64,000 bases of DNA, taken from assembly GCF_009649745.1 (NCBI RefSeq), contig NZ_WJNG01000007.1, positions 62,001 through 126,000 on the forward strand, given 5' to 3'. The translations under genes were made by a program, and so were the position numbers. Positions within the stretch are counted from its first letter, which is position 1. Each line of letters opens with the position of its first letter. Positions 28,264 to 36,094 of this stretch are shown here, piece by piece. Origin of the DNA: Aquibacillus halophilus (GTDB lineage Bacteria > Bacillota > Bacilli > Bacillales > Amphibacillaceae). The notes below the pieces were generated by a model. It did no database searches. It saw nothing but the letters and a program-made list of their open reading frames with translations, and had not been told where the DNA came from.

Positions 28264-29182
28264 TAATGTATTTGAGATGAAAAAGAAAACTCCTGATGAT
28301 ATAAAAAAGTATATAAAAATCGGGATTTCAATTCTTGTTTTAATAGTAATAATAGGCTTATTTATAAGCAGCATGTTTGTTGTCAAAGAAGGAGAATATA
28401 AAGTTGTTCGTCAGTTTGGAGAAGTTATTCGGTATGAAAGTGATCCTGGTTTAAAATTTAGAGTGCCAATTTTGCATACGATAACTACACTTCCAAACAA
28501 AAAAATGGTATATGATGTAACTGAGAAAGAAATTAATACATTAGACAAAAAGCGAATGATTATTGATAATTATGCTGTTTGGGAAATTAATAACCCAGAG
28601 CTTATGATTGCGAACGCAAGAACTGTACTAAATGCAGAAGCTCGTATGGGAGAGTTTATTTTCTCTGTTATAAGATCAGAGCTAGGAACAATGAATTACG
28701 ATGAAATTATTAATGATGAAGGTTCAACTCGAGGTGGCTTGAATCAACGTGTTGCGGACAGGGTGAACACTTTGCTAGCAAGAGATGAGTATGGAATTGA
28801 AGTAGATGATGTTCGAATCAAGCGAACAGATCTACCTGCTGAAAATGAGGCGTCTGTTTTTAATCGTATGATTTCAGAGCGTGAGTCAAAAGCGCAAGAA
28901 TATCTATCCCAAGGGGAAGCGGAGAAAAACAGAATAATCGCACAAACCGATCGTGATGTAACAGAAATGTTATCCATTGCTGATGCCGAAGCTGCAGAAA
29001 TACGTGCCCAAGGTCAAGAAGAAGCGGCAGGAATGTACAATGAATCTTTCCAAAGAGACGAAGAGTTTTATCAATTGTATCGTACTTTGGAATCATATAA
29101 GGTGACTATTGACGGGGAGACAACTATTATACTCCCACAAGATTCACCATATACTGAATTACTTTTGGGTAATATAGAGTAA
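28253..29182 (+). CDS. hflC: HflC-like SPFH membrane protein
   Basis: A 309-residue partner of HflK. A transmembrane segment (about 22-44) is followed by VVKEGEYKVVRQFGEVIR and a long helical region. AGGAGG at 28237-28242 lies ten bases before the ATG at 28253, inside the end of hflK, so the two are coupled. An open frame extends upstream to 28175 within hflK but lacks a ribosome binding site. Confidence 0.87.
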   Translation: MTDDNVFEMKKKTPDDIKKYIKIGISILVLIVIIGLFISSMFVVKEGEYKVVRQFGEVIRYESDPGLKFRVPILHTITTLPNKKMVYDVTEKEINTLDKKRMIIDNYAVWEINNPELMIANARTVLNAEARMGEFIFSVIRSELGTMNYDEIINDEGSTRGGLNQRVADRVNTLLARDEYGIEVDDVRIKRTDLPAENEASVFNRMISERESKAQEYLSQGEAEKNRIIAQTDRDVTEMLSIADAEAAEIRAQGQEEAAGMYNESFQRDEEFYQLYRTLESYKVTIDGETTIILPQDSPYTELLLGNIE

Positions 29183-29190
29183 AAAGCGGA

Positions 29191-29240
29191 TAAAAAAGGC
29201 TCCATTTCAGGAATAGTTGAAATGGAGCCTTTTTATCTTT
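29191..29240. terminator. Terminator after hflC
   Basis: AAAAAGGCTCCATTTCA pairs with TGAAATGGAGCCTTTTT, a 17-bp stem with A/T flanks. Confidence 0.88.
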
Positions 29241-29263
29241 TTTCTTCTACTTCATAATCATGG

Positions 29264-29269
29264 TAAAAT
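29264..29269 (+). promoter_or_regulatory. Extended -10 promoter of polA
   Basis: TGGTAAAAT at 29261-29269 has the TG-N extension; the -35 region (TTTCTT) is weak. It lies about 40 bases before polA and after the hflC terminator. Confidence 0.5.
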
Positions 29270-29311
29270 AGATTATGTATAGAAACCAGGATTTTGTAAA
29301 GGAGAGCGAAA

Positions 29312-31951
29312 ATGAAAAACAAATTGATACTAATTGATGGTAATAGTATAGCTTATCGTGCTTTCTTTGCTTTACCGTTATTAAGCAATGATAAAGGAGT
29401 ATACACGAATGCGATATATGGTTTTACAACCATGCTTTTACGAATAATAGAAGACGAAAAACCTACGCACTTGTTAGTAGCTTTTGATGCAGGTAAAACT
29501 ACATTTCGACATAAGACTTATAAGGAATATAAGGGTGGAAGACAAAAAACACCTTCTGAATTGTCTGAGCAGTTTCCACTTCTAAGGGAAATGCTAGATG
29601 CATTTCAAATTAGTCATTATCAGCTCGATCAATTTGAAGCGGATGACATTATTGGTACTCTTGCAAGAAAAGGTGAGAATGAGGATTTAGAAGTAAATGT
29701 GATTTCAGGAGATAAAGATTTATTACAATTAATTTCGGATAAAGTAACAGTTAGCATGACCAAAAAAGGACTTAGTGAGGTTGATAAATACACACCTTCC
29801 TTTTTAGATGAAAAATTGGAGATTAGACCTGATCAAATTATCGACATGAAAGCACTAATGGGAGACAGTTCGGATAATATCCCAGGTGTTCCTGGTGTTG
29901 GAGAAAAAACAGCAATAAAATTATTAAAGCAATATGAGAATTTAGAAAATCTTTACGATAATGTGGAAGAAATTAGCGCAAAAAAGTTAAAGGAAAAATT
30001 AGTGAATCATAAAGAAGACGCATTTATGAGTAAAGAATTAGTTACAATTAATTGTGATTCTCCAATAGAAATTAGTTTAAGTGACCTCACTTATCAAGGA
30101 TATCAGGCTCAAAAGGTTAGTGAAATTTTTAAAGAATTGGGATTTCAATCATTATTAAATAGAATAGATGGGGAATATACAGATGATTCGTCTGTGCCTA
30201 TTGATTTACCAGAAATTGATGTCACAATTGTTAACGATATAACTAAGGAATTATTTACGGGTGTAGAGGCTTTTGAAGTGGAGATGTTAGATGAAAATTA
30301 TCATTTATCGTCTATAGAAGGGTTTGGACTGGTTAACAAACAAGGAAAATACTTTATCCCAGTGAATGTTGCAATTGAGTCTGATGCTTTCAAAGAATGG
30401 GCTGAAAATACTAATAATAAGAAGTGGGTATTTGATGCTAAAAAAGTTATAGTTTCTTTATTACACAAGGGTATACATATTAAGGGAATCGAATTCGACT
30501 TATTATTAGCTTCTCATTTAATTGATCCTTCAGAAAATAATCATGATATCCCAGCAATAAGTCACAGGTTAGGACAGAAGGGGGTCTTTTTTGATGAGGA
30601 GGTTTATGGTAAGGGAGCTAAGAGGAAGGTTCCGGAACTAGATAAGCTTGTTGAACATGTTGGAAGAAAAACCAACATGATTTACCAACTGAAAGAGACT
30701 GCAGAAGAAAAATTGAAGGAAAATGAACAATCAGAACTGTTAAAAGAATTAGAGTTGCCGTTAGCCTTAATATTAGGCGAAATGGAATTCACGGGAGTTT
30801 ATGTAGACCAAAAAAGGTTAGAAAAAATGGGTGAAGATTTACAAGAACGCTTAAAAACAATTGAGAAAGAAGTACATGAATTAGCAGGAGAAACGTTTAA
30901 CTTAAATTCTCCAAAACAATTAGGACCCATACTTTTCGAAAAATTAAGTTTACCAGTGATAAAGAAAACTAAGACTGGTTATTCAACATCAGCAGATATA
31001 TTGGAACAACTTCAAGGAAAACATGAAATAATACCCAAGCTGTTAATGTATAGACAACTAGGAAAACTTCAATCAACATACATTGAAGGATTGTTAAGAG
31101 TAGTACATGAAGATACTAATAAAATTCATACTCGGTTCAACCAAGCCCTAACCCAAACTGGTCGATTGAGCTCAACCGAACCAAATCTACAAAATATCCC
31201 GATTCGTTTAGAAGAGGGTAAAAAGATAAGACAAGCTTTTACGCCTTCAAAAGAAGGATGGTTTATATTTGCTGCAGATTACTCACAAATTGAACTAAGA
31301 GTTCTTGCTCATATTGCAGGCGATGAGAAGTTAATAGAAGCCTTTAATGACGATATGGATATTCATACACGAACTGCTATGGAAGTTTTTCACGTTGAAG
31401 CAGGTGAGATAACTGACAACATGAGAAGACAGGCAAAAGCAGTTAACTTTGGTATTGTGTATGGAATAAGCGATTATGGCTTATCACAAAGCTTAGGCAT
31501 TACTAGAAAAGAAGCTCAAAAGTTTATTGATCGCTATTTAGACTCCTATCCTGGGGTAAGAACCTATATGGAGGAAATTGTTCAGGATGCAAAGCAAAAG
31601 GGATACGTAACGACAATTATGAAACGTCGAAGATATTTGCCTGAAATCACAAGTAGGAATTTTAACCGAAGAAGTTTTGCAGAACGTACAGCCATGAACA
31701 CACCGATTCAAGGTAGTGCAGCCGATATTATAAAATTAGCAATGATTAATTTAAGTATTAAGTTGAAAGAGGAAAATTTACAAGCACGTATGTTAATGCA
31801 GGTTCATGATGAACTTATCTTGGAAGCGCCTGAAGAAGAAATTGACTTGCTAAAAGATATTGTTTCTTCTGTGATGGAGAATGCTATTGAATTGAATGTA
31901 CCATTAAAAGTTGATTATGCTTTTGGAAAGACATGGTACGACGCTAAGTAA
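29312..31951 (+). CDS. polA: DNA polymerase I
   Basis: An 879-residue enzyme. A 5'-nuclease domain (about 1-290) has VAFDAGKTTFRH, DQFEADDIIGT and a helix-hairpin-helix. The polymerase domain has YSQIELRVLAHIAGD, RRQAKAVNFGIVYG and MQVHDELILEAP. In the 3'-5' exonuclease region the D-x-E motif reads AFEVEMLDENY, so the first aspartate is lost and proofreading is probably absent, as in other Bacillus-type enzymes. It fills gaps in repair and removes Okazaki primers. Confidence 0.95.
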   Translation: MKNKLILIDGNSIAYRAFFALPLLSNDKGVYTNAIYGFTTMLLRIIEDEKPTHLLVAFDAGKTTFRHKTYKEYKGGRQKTPSELSEQFPLLREMLDAFQISHYQLDQFEADDIIGTLARKGENEDLEVNVISGDKDLLQLISDKVTVSMTKKGLSEVDKYTPSFLDEKLEIRPDQIIDMKALMGDSSDNIPGVPGVGEKTAIKLLKQYENLENLYDNVEEISAKKLKEKLVNHKEDAFMSKELVTINCDSPIEISLSDLTYQGYQAQKVSEIFKELGFQSLLNRIDGEYTDDSSVPIDLPEIDVTIVNDITKELFTGVEAFEVEMLDENYHLSSIEGFGLVNKQGKYFIPVNVAIESDAFKEWAENTNNKKWVFDAKKVIVSLLHKGIHIKGIEFDLLLASHLIDPSENNHDIPAISHRLGQKGVFFDEEVYGKGAKRKVPELDKLVEHVGRKTNMIYQLKETAEEKLKENEQSELLKELELPLALILGEMEFTGVYVDQKRLEKMGEDLQERLKTIEKEVHELAGETFNLNSPKQLGPILFEKLSLPVIKKTKTGYSTSADILEQLQGKHEIIPKLLMYRQLGKLQSTYIEGLLRVVHEDTNKIHTRFNQALTQTGRLSSTEPNLQNIPIRLEEGKKIRQAFTPSKEGWFIFAADYSQIELRVLAHIAGDEKLIEAFNDDMDIHTRTAMEVFHVEAGEITDNMRRQAKAVNFGIVYGISDYGLSQSLGITRKEAQKFIDRYLDSYPGVRTYMEEIVQDAKQKGYVTTIMKRRRYLPEITSRNFNRRSFAERTAMNTPIQGSAADIIKLAMINLSIKLKEENLQARMLMQVHDELILEAPEEEIDLLKDIVSSVMENAIELNVPLKVDYAFGKTWYDAK

Positions 31952-31969
31952 TATAAGGAGTAGAAAACT

Positions 31970-32797
31970 ATGCCAGAATTACCTGAAGTAGAGACAGTAA
32001 GGAAAACATTAAAACAATTAGTACTAAATAAAACAATTAATGATATTTCAATATTTTGGCCTAAAATTATTAAGCAACCCGATGACGTTGAAGAATTTAA
32101 GCATCTAGTAATTGGACAGACAATTATGGATATTGAAAGAAAAGGTAAGTTTTTGTTATTTCAACTGAATGAGTATGTTCTAGTATCCCATTTACGGATG
32201 GAAGGTAAATATGGTGTTTTTAATCATCAAGAGCCTGTTTCAAAACATACTCATGTAATTTTCCATTTTAGAGAGGGAGATGAGTTAAGATACAATGATG
32301 TGCGTAAATTTGGCACGATGCATTTGTTTCGTAAAGGAGAAGAGCTTGTCTCAAAACCCTTAAATCAACTCGGACCGGATCCTTTTGAAGAAAAGTTCAT
32401 ACTTAATGATTTTTTTGATAAAATTCACAAAAGTGAACGGGCGATAAAAAATATTTTGTTAGATCAGAGTGTTGTCGCTGGTTTAGGGAACATATATGTT
32501 GATGAGACATTGTACAGGGCTCGTATTCATCCATTAAGAAAAGGAAGTCAGCTATCTAAGACGGAGGTTGAATCGCTTCAACACTTTTCCATTGAAACTT
32601 TAGCAGAAGCTGTTAAGCAAGGTGGGACAACCATTCGGTCTTATGTTAATAGTCAGGGTCAAATAGGAATGTTTCAACAGCAACTTTTTGCATATGGGCA
32701 AGAGAATAAGCCATGTAAGAATTGTGGTACCATGATATCAAAAATTAAAGTTGGAGGAAGAGGCACGCATTTTTGTGCTTCTTGCCAAAAAGAATAA
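31970..32797 (+). CDS. mutM: Formamidopyrimidine-DNA glycosylase
   Basis: A 275-residue Fpg protein. The N-terminal PELPEVETV provides the catalytic proline and glutamate; GLGNIYVDETLYRARIHP lies in the helix-two-turn-helix; the C-terminal zinc finger is CKNCGTM...CASC. It removes 8-oxoguanine and nicks the strand. It follows polA by 18 bases, as in B. subtilis. Confidence 0.95.
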   Translation: MPELPEVETVRKTLKQLVLNKTINDISIFWPKIIKQPDDVEEFKHLVIGQTIMDIERKGKFLLFQLNEYVLVSHLRMEGKYGVFNHQEPVSKHTHVIFHFREGDELRYNDVRKFGTMHLFRKGEELVSKPLNQLGPDPFEEKFILNDFFDKIHKSERAIKNILLDQSVVAGLGNIYVDETLYRARIHPLRKGSQLSKTEVESLQHFSIETLAEAVKQGGTTIRSYVNSQGQIGMFQQQLFAYGQENKPCKNCGTMISKIKVGGRGTHFCASCQKE

Positions 32798-32808
32798 AAG
32801 CACAAGGG

Positions 32809-32863
32809 AATAGCCCCATCCATATACTACAATACAGTAAAAAGTAATGGAAAAGGGGCTATT
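32809..32863 (+). promoter_or_regulatory. Stem that can mask the ytaF ribosome binding site
   Basis: AATAGCCCC (32809-32817) is perfectly complementary to GGGGCTATT (32855-32863). The second arm contains the AAAGGGG Shine-Dalgarno of ytaF. Readthrough mRNA from mutM would fold this; a transcript starting inside the loop would not. Confidence 0.55.
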
Positions 32864-32867
32864 TAAC

Positions 32868-33500
32868 ATGGCTGAGATTACAACTTTTATGCTTCTAGCC
32901 TTTGCTGTTAGTCTAGATAGCTTTATGGTTGCTTTTACCTATGGACTTAGAAAGATGGTCTTACCACTTCGTTCGATATTAGTGATAACCATAATAACCG
33001 GTATTATTTTTTATCTATCCATGTTAATAGGCGAAATGATTGCCTCCTTTTTATCAGTATCAATTGCTGAATCAATTGGTGGTTGGGTGCTTATATTTAT
33101 AGGGATTTGGGTTATCTATCAATTTTTCAGAACAGATAAATCGAGCAATGAGGGTGATCCAACACTTTTTAAGTTCGAAATAAAATCTCTAGGGATTGTT
33201 ATTCAGATTCTAAAAAAACCAATGGTTGCTGATATAGATAACTCTGGTAAAATAACAGGTATTGAAGCATTTTTACTTGGGTTAGCACTCTCGTTAGATT
33301 CATTCGGAGCGGGTATAGGTGCAGCTATGTTGGGTTTTTCACCCCTAGTTGCAGCAGTAGGTATTGGAGCAACCACTGGACTTTTCTTAGCTATAGGATT
33401 GAAAAGTGGCTATTTATTTTCTTATTGGCATTGGCTACAACGATTAACTTTTGTTCCAGGTATTATACTAATTCTAATAGGTATCTTTAAAATGACATAA
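32868..33500 (+). CDS. ytaF: Sporulation membrane protein YtaF (MntP-like)
   Basis: A 210-residue, six-segment membrane protein of the MntP/YtaF type. It has the paired motifs AVSLDSFMVAFTYGLR and GLALSLDSFGAGIGAA, an internal duplication seen in putative metal exporters. The ATG at 32868 (MAEITTFML) lies ten bases after AAAGGGG and gives the B. subtilis length; an earlier ATG at 32847 precedes that site. In B. subtilis it is annotated as a sporulation protein. Confidence 0.87.
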   Translation: MAEITTFMLLAFAVSLDSFMVAFTYGLRKMVLPLRSILVITIITGIIFYLSMLIGEMIASFLSVSIAESIGGWVLIFIGIWVIYQFFRTDKSSNEGDPTLFKFEIKSLGIVIQILKKPMVADIDNSGKITGIEAFLLGLALSLDSFGAGIGAAMLGFSPLVAAVGIGATTGLFLAIGLKSGYLFSYWHWLQRLTFVPGIILILIGIFKMT

Positions 33501-33515
33501 GGATGTTTGCTGAAC

Positions 33516-34118
33516 ATGACTATAACAATCGGATTGACAGGTAGTATTGCTAGCGGTAAAAGTACAATAGCTAAAATGATTATTGAAGAGGGAATACCTG
33601 TAATTGATGCAGATATTATTGCAAGGCAAGTAGTTGAACCGGGCGCGAAGGCTTATCATGAGATAATTGAAGCCTTTGGTCAGGAAATTTTGAATGCAGA
33701 AAAAGAAATAGATCGAAAAAAACTTGGCAACATTGTTTTTTCCGACAAATCGAAATTGAAGGAATTAAATTCTATTGTCCATCCTGCTGTTCGAGAAAAA
33801 ATGTTAAAGCAAAGGGATGAATGGATAAATAAAGATGAAAAGGCTGTAATATTGGATATTCCTTTGCTTTTTGAAAGCAAATTAACTAATTTAGTTAACA
33901 AGGTACTAGTTGTCTATGTTGATGAACTGACACAATTGCAACGATTAAAAGCAAGGGATAAATTTTCTGAACAAGAAGCTTTAGATAGAATCCATTCCCA
34001 AATATCAATGAAAGAAAAAGCTAGCATGGCGGATGCTGTTATTGATAATAACGGAACGAAGGAAGAGTCAAAGAAGCAACTAAAGGCTGTGTTAACTAAA
34101 TGGGGAATTCCAATATGA
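33516..34118 (+). CDS. coaE: Dephospho-CoA kinase
   Basis: A 200-residue P-loop kinase. GLTGSIASGKST is the Walker A motif, and DADIIARQVVEPG and LDIPLLFESKL are family signatures. It phosphorylates dephospho-CoA in the last step of CoA synthesis. The ATG at 33516 matches family N termini (MTxxIGLTG). AAGGA is 12 bases upstream, slightly far; an upstream TTG at 33507 is too close. Confidence 0.93.
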   Translation: MTITIGLTGSIASGKSTIAKMIIEEGIPVIDADIIARQVVEPGAKAYHEIIEAFGQEILNAEKEIDRKKLGNIVFSDKSKLKELNSIVHPAVREKMLKQRDEWINKDEKAVILDIPLLFESKLTNLVNKVLVVYVDELTQLQRLKARDKFSEQEALDRIHSQISMKEKASMADAVIDNNGTKEESKKQLKAVLTKWGIPI

Positions 34119-34125
34119 CTAACAA

Positions 34126-34156
34126 AATGGCATTAATATTTTGATTAGTGCTATTT
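34126..34156 (+). terminator. Intrinsic terminator after coaE
   Basis: AATGGCATTAAT pairs with ATTAGTGCTATT (with G-U pairs) around TTTTG, then a T run. Confidence 0.7.
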
Positions 34157-34350
34157 TTTATATTCATATCATTGGATAAAGACCCTAGGTATATCCTATA
34201 ATAAGGAATAGGCACTTTAAACAAGTATTTGGTGTTCCTATTCAATAATCCTGTATCAGGAATGAAAAGAAAGAATTTCCTTTTTCAAAAGAAAAAAAAG
34301 AAATCTTTCTTGCCAAAACGGGGTAAACCATATATACTTTTTTTTGCACG

Positions 34351-34380
34351 TAAAACTTGTTAAAATTTGTACAAGTTTTA
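34351..34380. promoter_or_regulatory. Ten-bp palindrome upstream of speD
   Basis: TAAAACTTGT and ACAAGTTTTA are perfect inverted repeats ten bases apart. TAAAAT in the centre could be a -10, but no matching -35 at 16-18 bases is clear. Operator-like; the binding protein is unknown. Confidence 0.5.
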
Positions 34381-34409
34381 TGTGTAATAAAAACCTTTAC
34401 TTTCTGAAA

Positions 34410-34549
34410 ATTGTTGAGGTTAAGTAATCTTCTGAATAGATGCGTTAATAATGGGTGCTTAAAGGGTTAGAACCTCTTAGGACTAACTTTCCCCCGTGGT
34501 GCCACATGCATTTTATTTAGAGGTCAATATGTTAGGGGGAGATAATACA
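34410..34549 (+). promoter_or_regulatory. Folded leader of speD with competing pairings
   Basis: AACCTC (34471-34476) can pair with GAGGTT (34416-34421) or with AGAGGT (34520-34525). GTTAG at 34466 and 34531 compete for CTAAC at 34483. TCCCCC (34490-34495) is complementary to GGGGGA at the ribosome binding site (34535-34540). The whole stretch from coaE to speD (34119-34549) otherwise holds only the coaE terminator and the palindrome. No gapB sequence is seen. Confidence 0.5.
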
Positions 34550-34927
34550 ATGGATACTATGGGAAGACACGTAATTGCTGAAATGTGGGACTGTAATATA
34601 GATAAGTTAAATGATGTGGGATTAATTGAACAAATATTTGTGAATGCAGCGTTAAAAGCAGGTGCTGAAATTCGAGAAGTAGCTTTTCACAAATTTGCTC
34701 CTTATGGAGTTAGTGGTGTGGTTATTATTTCTGAGTCTCATTTAACAATCCACAGTTTTCCGGAACATGGATATGCTAGCATCGATGTTTACACTTGTGG
34801 AGATATTATAGACCCAAACGTAGCAACAGACTTCATTGCTGAATCCTTAGAATCGCAGAAGTGTGAGAAGGTAGAAGTACCTCGTGGTATGGGACCAGTT
34901 GACGTTAAACAATTTAATGCACTCTAA
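34550..34927 (+). CDS. speD: S-adenosylmethionine decarboxylase proenzyme
   Basis: A 125-residue SpeD of the short bacterial type. Self-cleavage between E62 and S63 in [17 protein letters not shown] creates the pyruvoyl cofactor; H68 and C83 are the expected catalytic residues. It makes the aminopropyl donor for spermidine. The start at 34550 ([13 protein letters not shown]) matches family N termini; an open frame extends to 34496 but crosses the leader structure. Confidence 0.93.
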   Translation: MDTMGRHVIAEMWDCNIDKLNDVGLIEQIFVNAALKAGAEIREVAFHKFAPYGVSGVVIISESHLTIHSFPEHGYASIDVYTCGDIIDPNVATDFIAESLESQKCEKVEVPRGMGPVDVKQFNAL

Positions 34928-34956
34928 TTAAATTGTGACAAAAAACTTTAAAAGTT

Positions 34957-34990
34957 TTAACCCTTGTTATTTATAACAAGGGTTTTTTTA
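34957..34990 (+). terminator. Intrinsic terminator after speD
   Basis: AACCCTTGTTA pairs with TAACAAGGGTT, followed by seven T. Confidence 0.9.
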
Positions 34991-35112
34991 TGTTTATGTT
35001 CAACTTTAAGTTTTTAATTAAACCTCAGCAATTGTCAACTACCCATCATAAAGGTTGATATCGTGTTCTATAGCAAAACATGTTAAAATAAATTATGATC
35101 AAAAATAAATTC

Positions 35113-35121
35113 TGATATAAT
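35113..35121 (+). promoter_or_regulatory. Extended -10 promoter before the 35144 gene
   Basis: TGATATAAT carries both the TG extension and a perfect TATAAT; the -35 region TTATGA is weak. It would drive the hypothetical gene and nrdR. Confidence 0.6.
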
Positions 35122-35143
35122 AATTGATAATGAGGTGTAGGGG

Positions 35144-35536
35144 ATGAGTTTTCGACAAATTATTTCAAAGTATTTTAATAATCATTCAGAAACAAAAGAG
35201 GATCATTGGGATCCAAAATTAAAAACACATTATTTTAAGACAACCAAGGATAGAGGTTTCAAGTCCGTTGAGGATTTTTTCAAACAATCATCAAAATTTG
35301 AATTTGTTGCAGGTTCTGAGGAGCATGGAGAAATTAGTGCTAATTATAAAAGTGGTGGTAGAAAGGCCTTTGTCATTGCTACTGTTATTATGGTCAAGCC
35401 TTTTCGTACTGCAATCGATTTTTCAGTTACTACAGAATCCATGATTCCATTTGACTTAGGACATAGCCATAATCTTATTCCTACTTTATATAATGACCTA
35501 AAGAAAGACTTAACATATTTAGAAACTTCAAGATAA
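35144..35536 (+). CDS. Conserved-looking cytosolic protein, unknown
   Basis: A 130-residue soluble protein without membrane segments. It is polar at the N terminus with alternating strands after residue 45 (FEFVAGSEEHGEISANYKSG, KAFVIATVIMVKP). AGGTG lies six bases before the ATG. It precedes nrdR by 29 bases and probably shares its transcript. I do not recognise a domain. Similar proteins next to nrdR in related genera are annotated only as cytosolic proteins, from memory. Confidence 0.65.
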   Translation: MSFRQIISKYFNNHSETKEDHWDPKLKTHYFKTTKDRGFKSVEDFFKQSSKFEFVAGSEEHGEISANYKSGGRKAFVIATVIMVKPFRTAIDFSVTTESMIPFDLGHSHNLIPTLYNDLKKDLTYLETSR

Positions 35537-35565
35537 TAAGGTAACTTTTTAATGGGGCTGATGAA

Positions 35566-36027
35566 ATGAAATGTCCGAATTGTCAACACAAAAGTACAAA
35601 AGTATTAGACTCTAGACCGATTGAAGAGGGAAGATCCATAAGACGAAGAAGGGAATGTGAATCTTGTTCTTTTCGTTTTACAACCTTTGAGCGCTTAGAA
35701 GAGGTCCCGTTAATTGTGGTCAAAAAAGAAGGTACAAGAGAAGAATATAGTAGGGACAAGCTAATGCGAGGTCTTATAAAGGCGTGCGAAAAAAGACCTG
35801 TTGCCTTAGAGCAAATTGAAGCAATCGCAATTGAGGTTGAAGTAGATTTACGTAATCGTGGAACATCGGAAACACCAAGTAAAGAGATTGGTGAAATGGT
35901 AATGGATCGCTTATCATCGGTTGATGAGGTCGCTTATGTTCGATTTGCATCTGTCTATAGGCAATTTAAGGATATAAGCGTATTTTTGGATGAATTAAAG
36001 GATTTAATTCGAACTGACAAAAAGTAA
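35566..36027 (+). CDS. nrdR: Ribonucleotide reductase regulator NrdR
   Basis: A 153-residue repressor. The N-terminal zinc ribbon is [13 protein letters not shown] with [13 protein letters not shown], and an ATP-cone follows (about 49-139) with [19 protein letters not shown]. It senses dATP/ATP and represses ribonucleotide reductase genes. It is followed by its own terminator and then dnaB. Confidence 0.95.
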   Translation: MKCPNCQHKSTKVLDSRPIEEGRSIRRRRECESCSFRFTTFERLEEVPLIVVKKEGTREEYSRDKLMRGLIKACEKRPVALEQIEAIAIEVEVDLRNRGTSETPSKEIGEMVMDRLSSVDEVAYVRFASVYRQFKDISVFLDELKDLIRTDKK

Positions 36028-36032
36028 CAACT

Positions 36033-36057
36033 GAGCCAGACCGGCTCTTTTTCTTTT
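36033..36057 (+). terminator. Short terminator between nrdR and dnaB
   Basis: GAGCC pairs with GGCTC around five bases, followed by a T-rich tract. A five-bp stem, so termination may be partial. Confidence 0.6.
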
Positions 36058-36094
36058 TAAAATTTTAGACATAGATTTAGAAGGGGTTAGAAAA

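Noticed and set aside
34119-34400. Remnant of gapB
   Set aside because: No frame resembles GAPDH N- or C-terminal motifs; the region is AT-rich hairpins and terminator.
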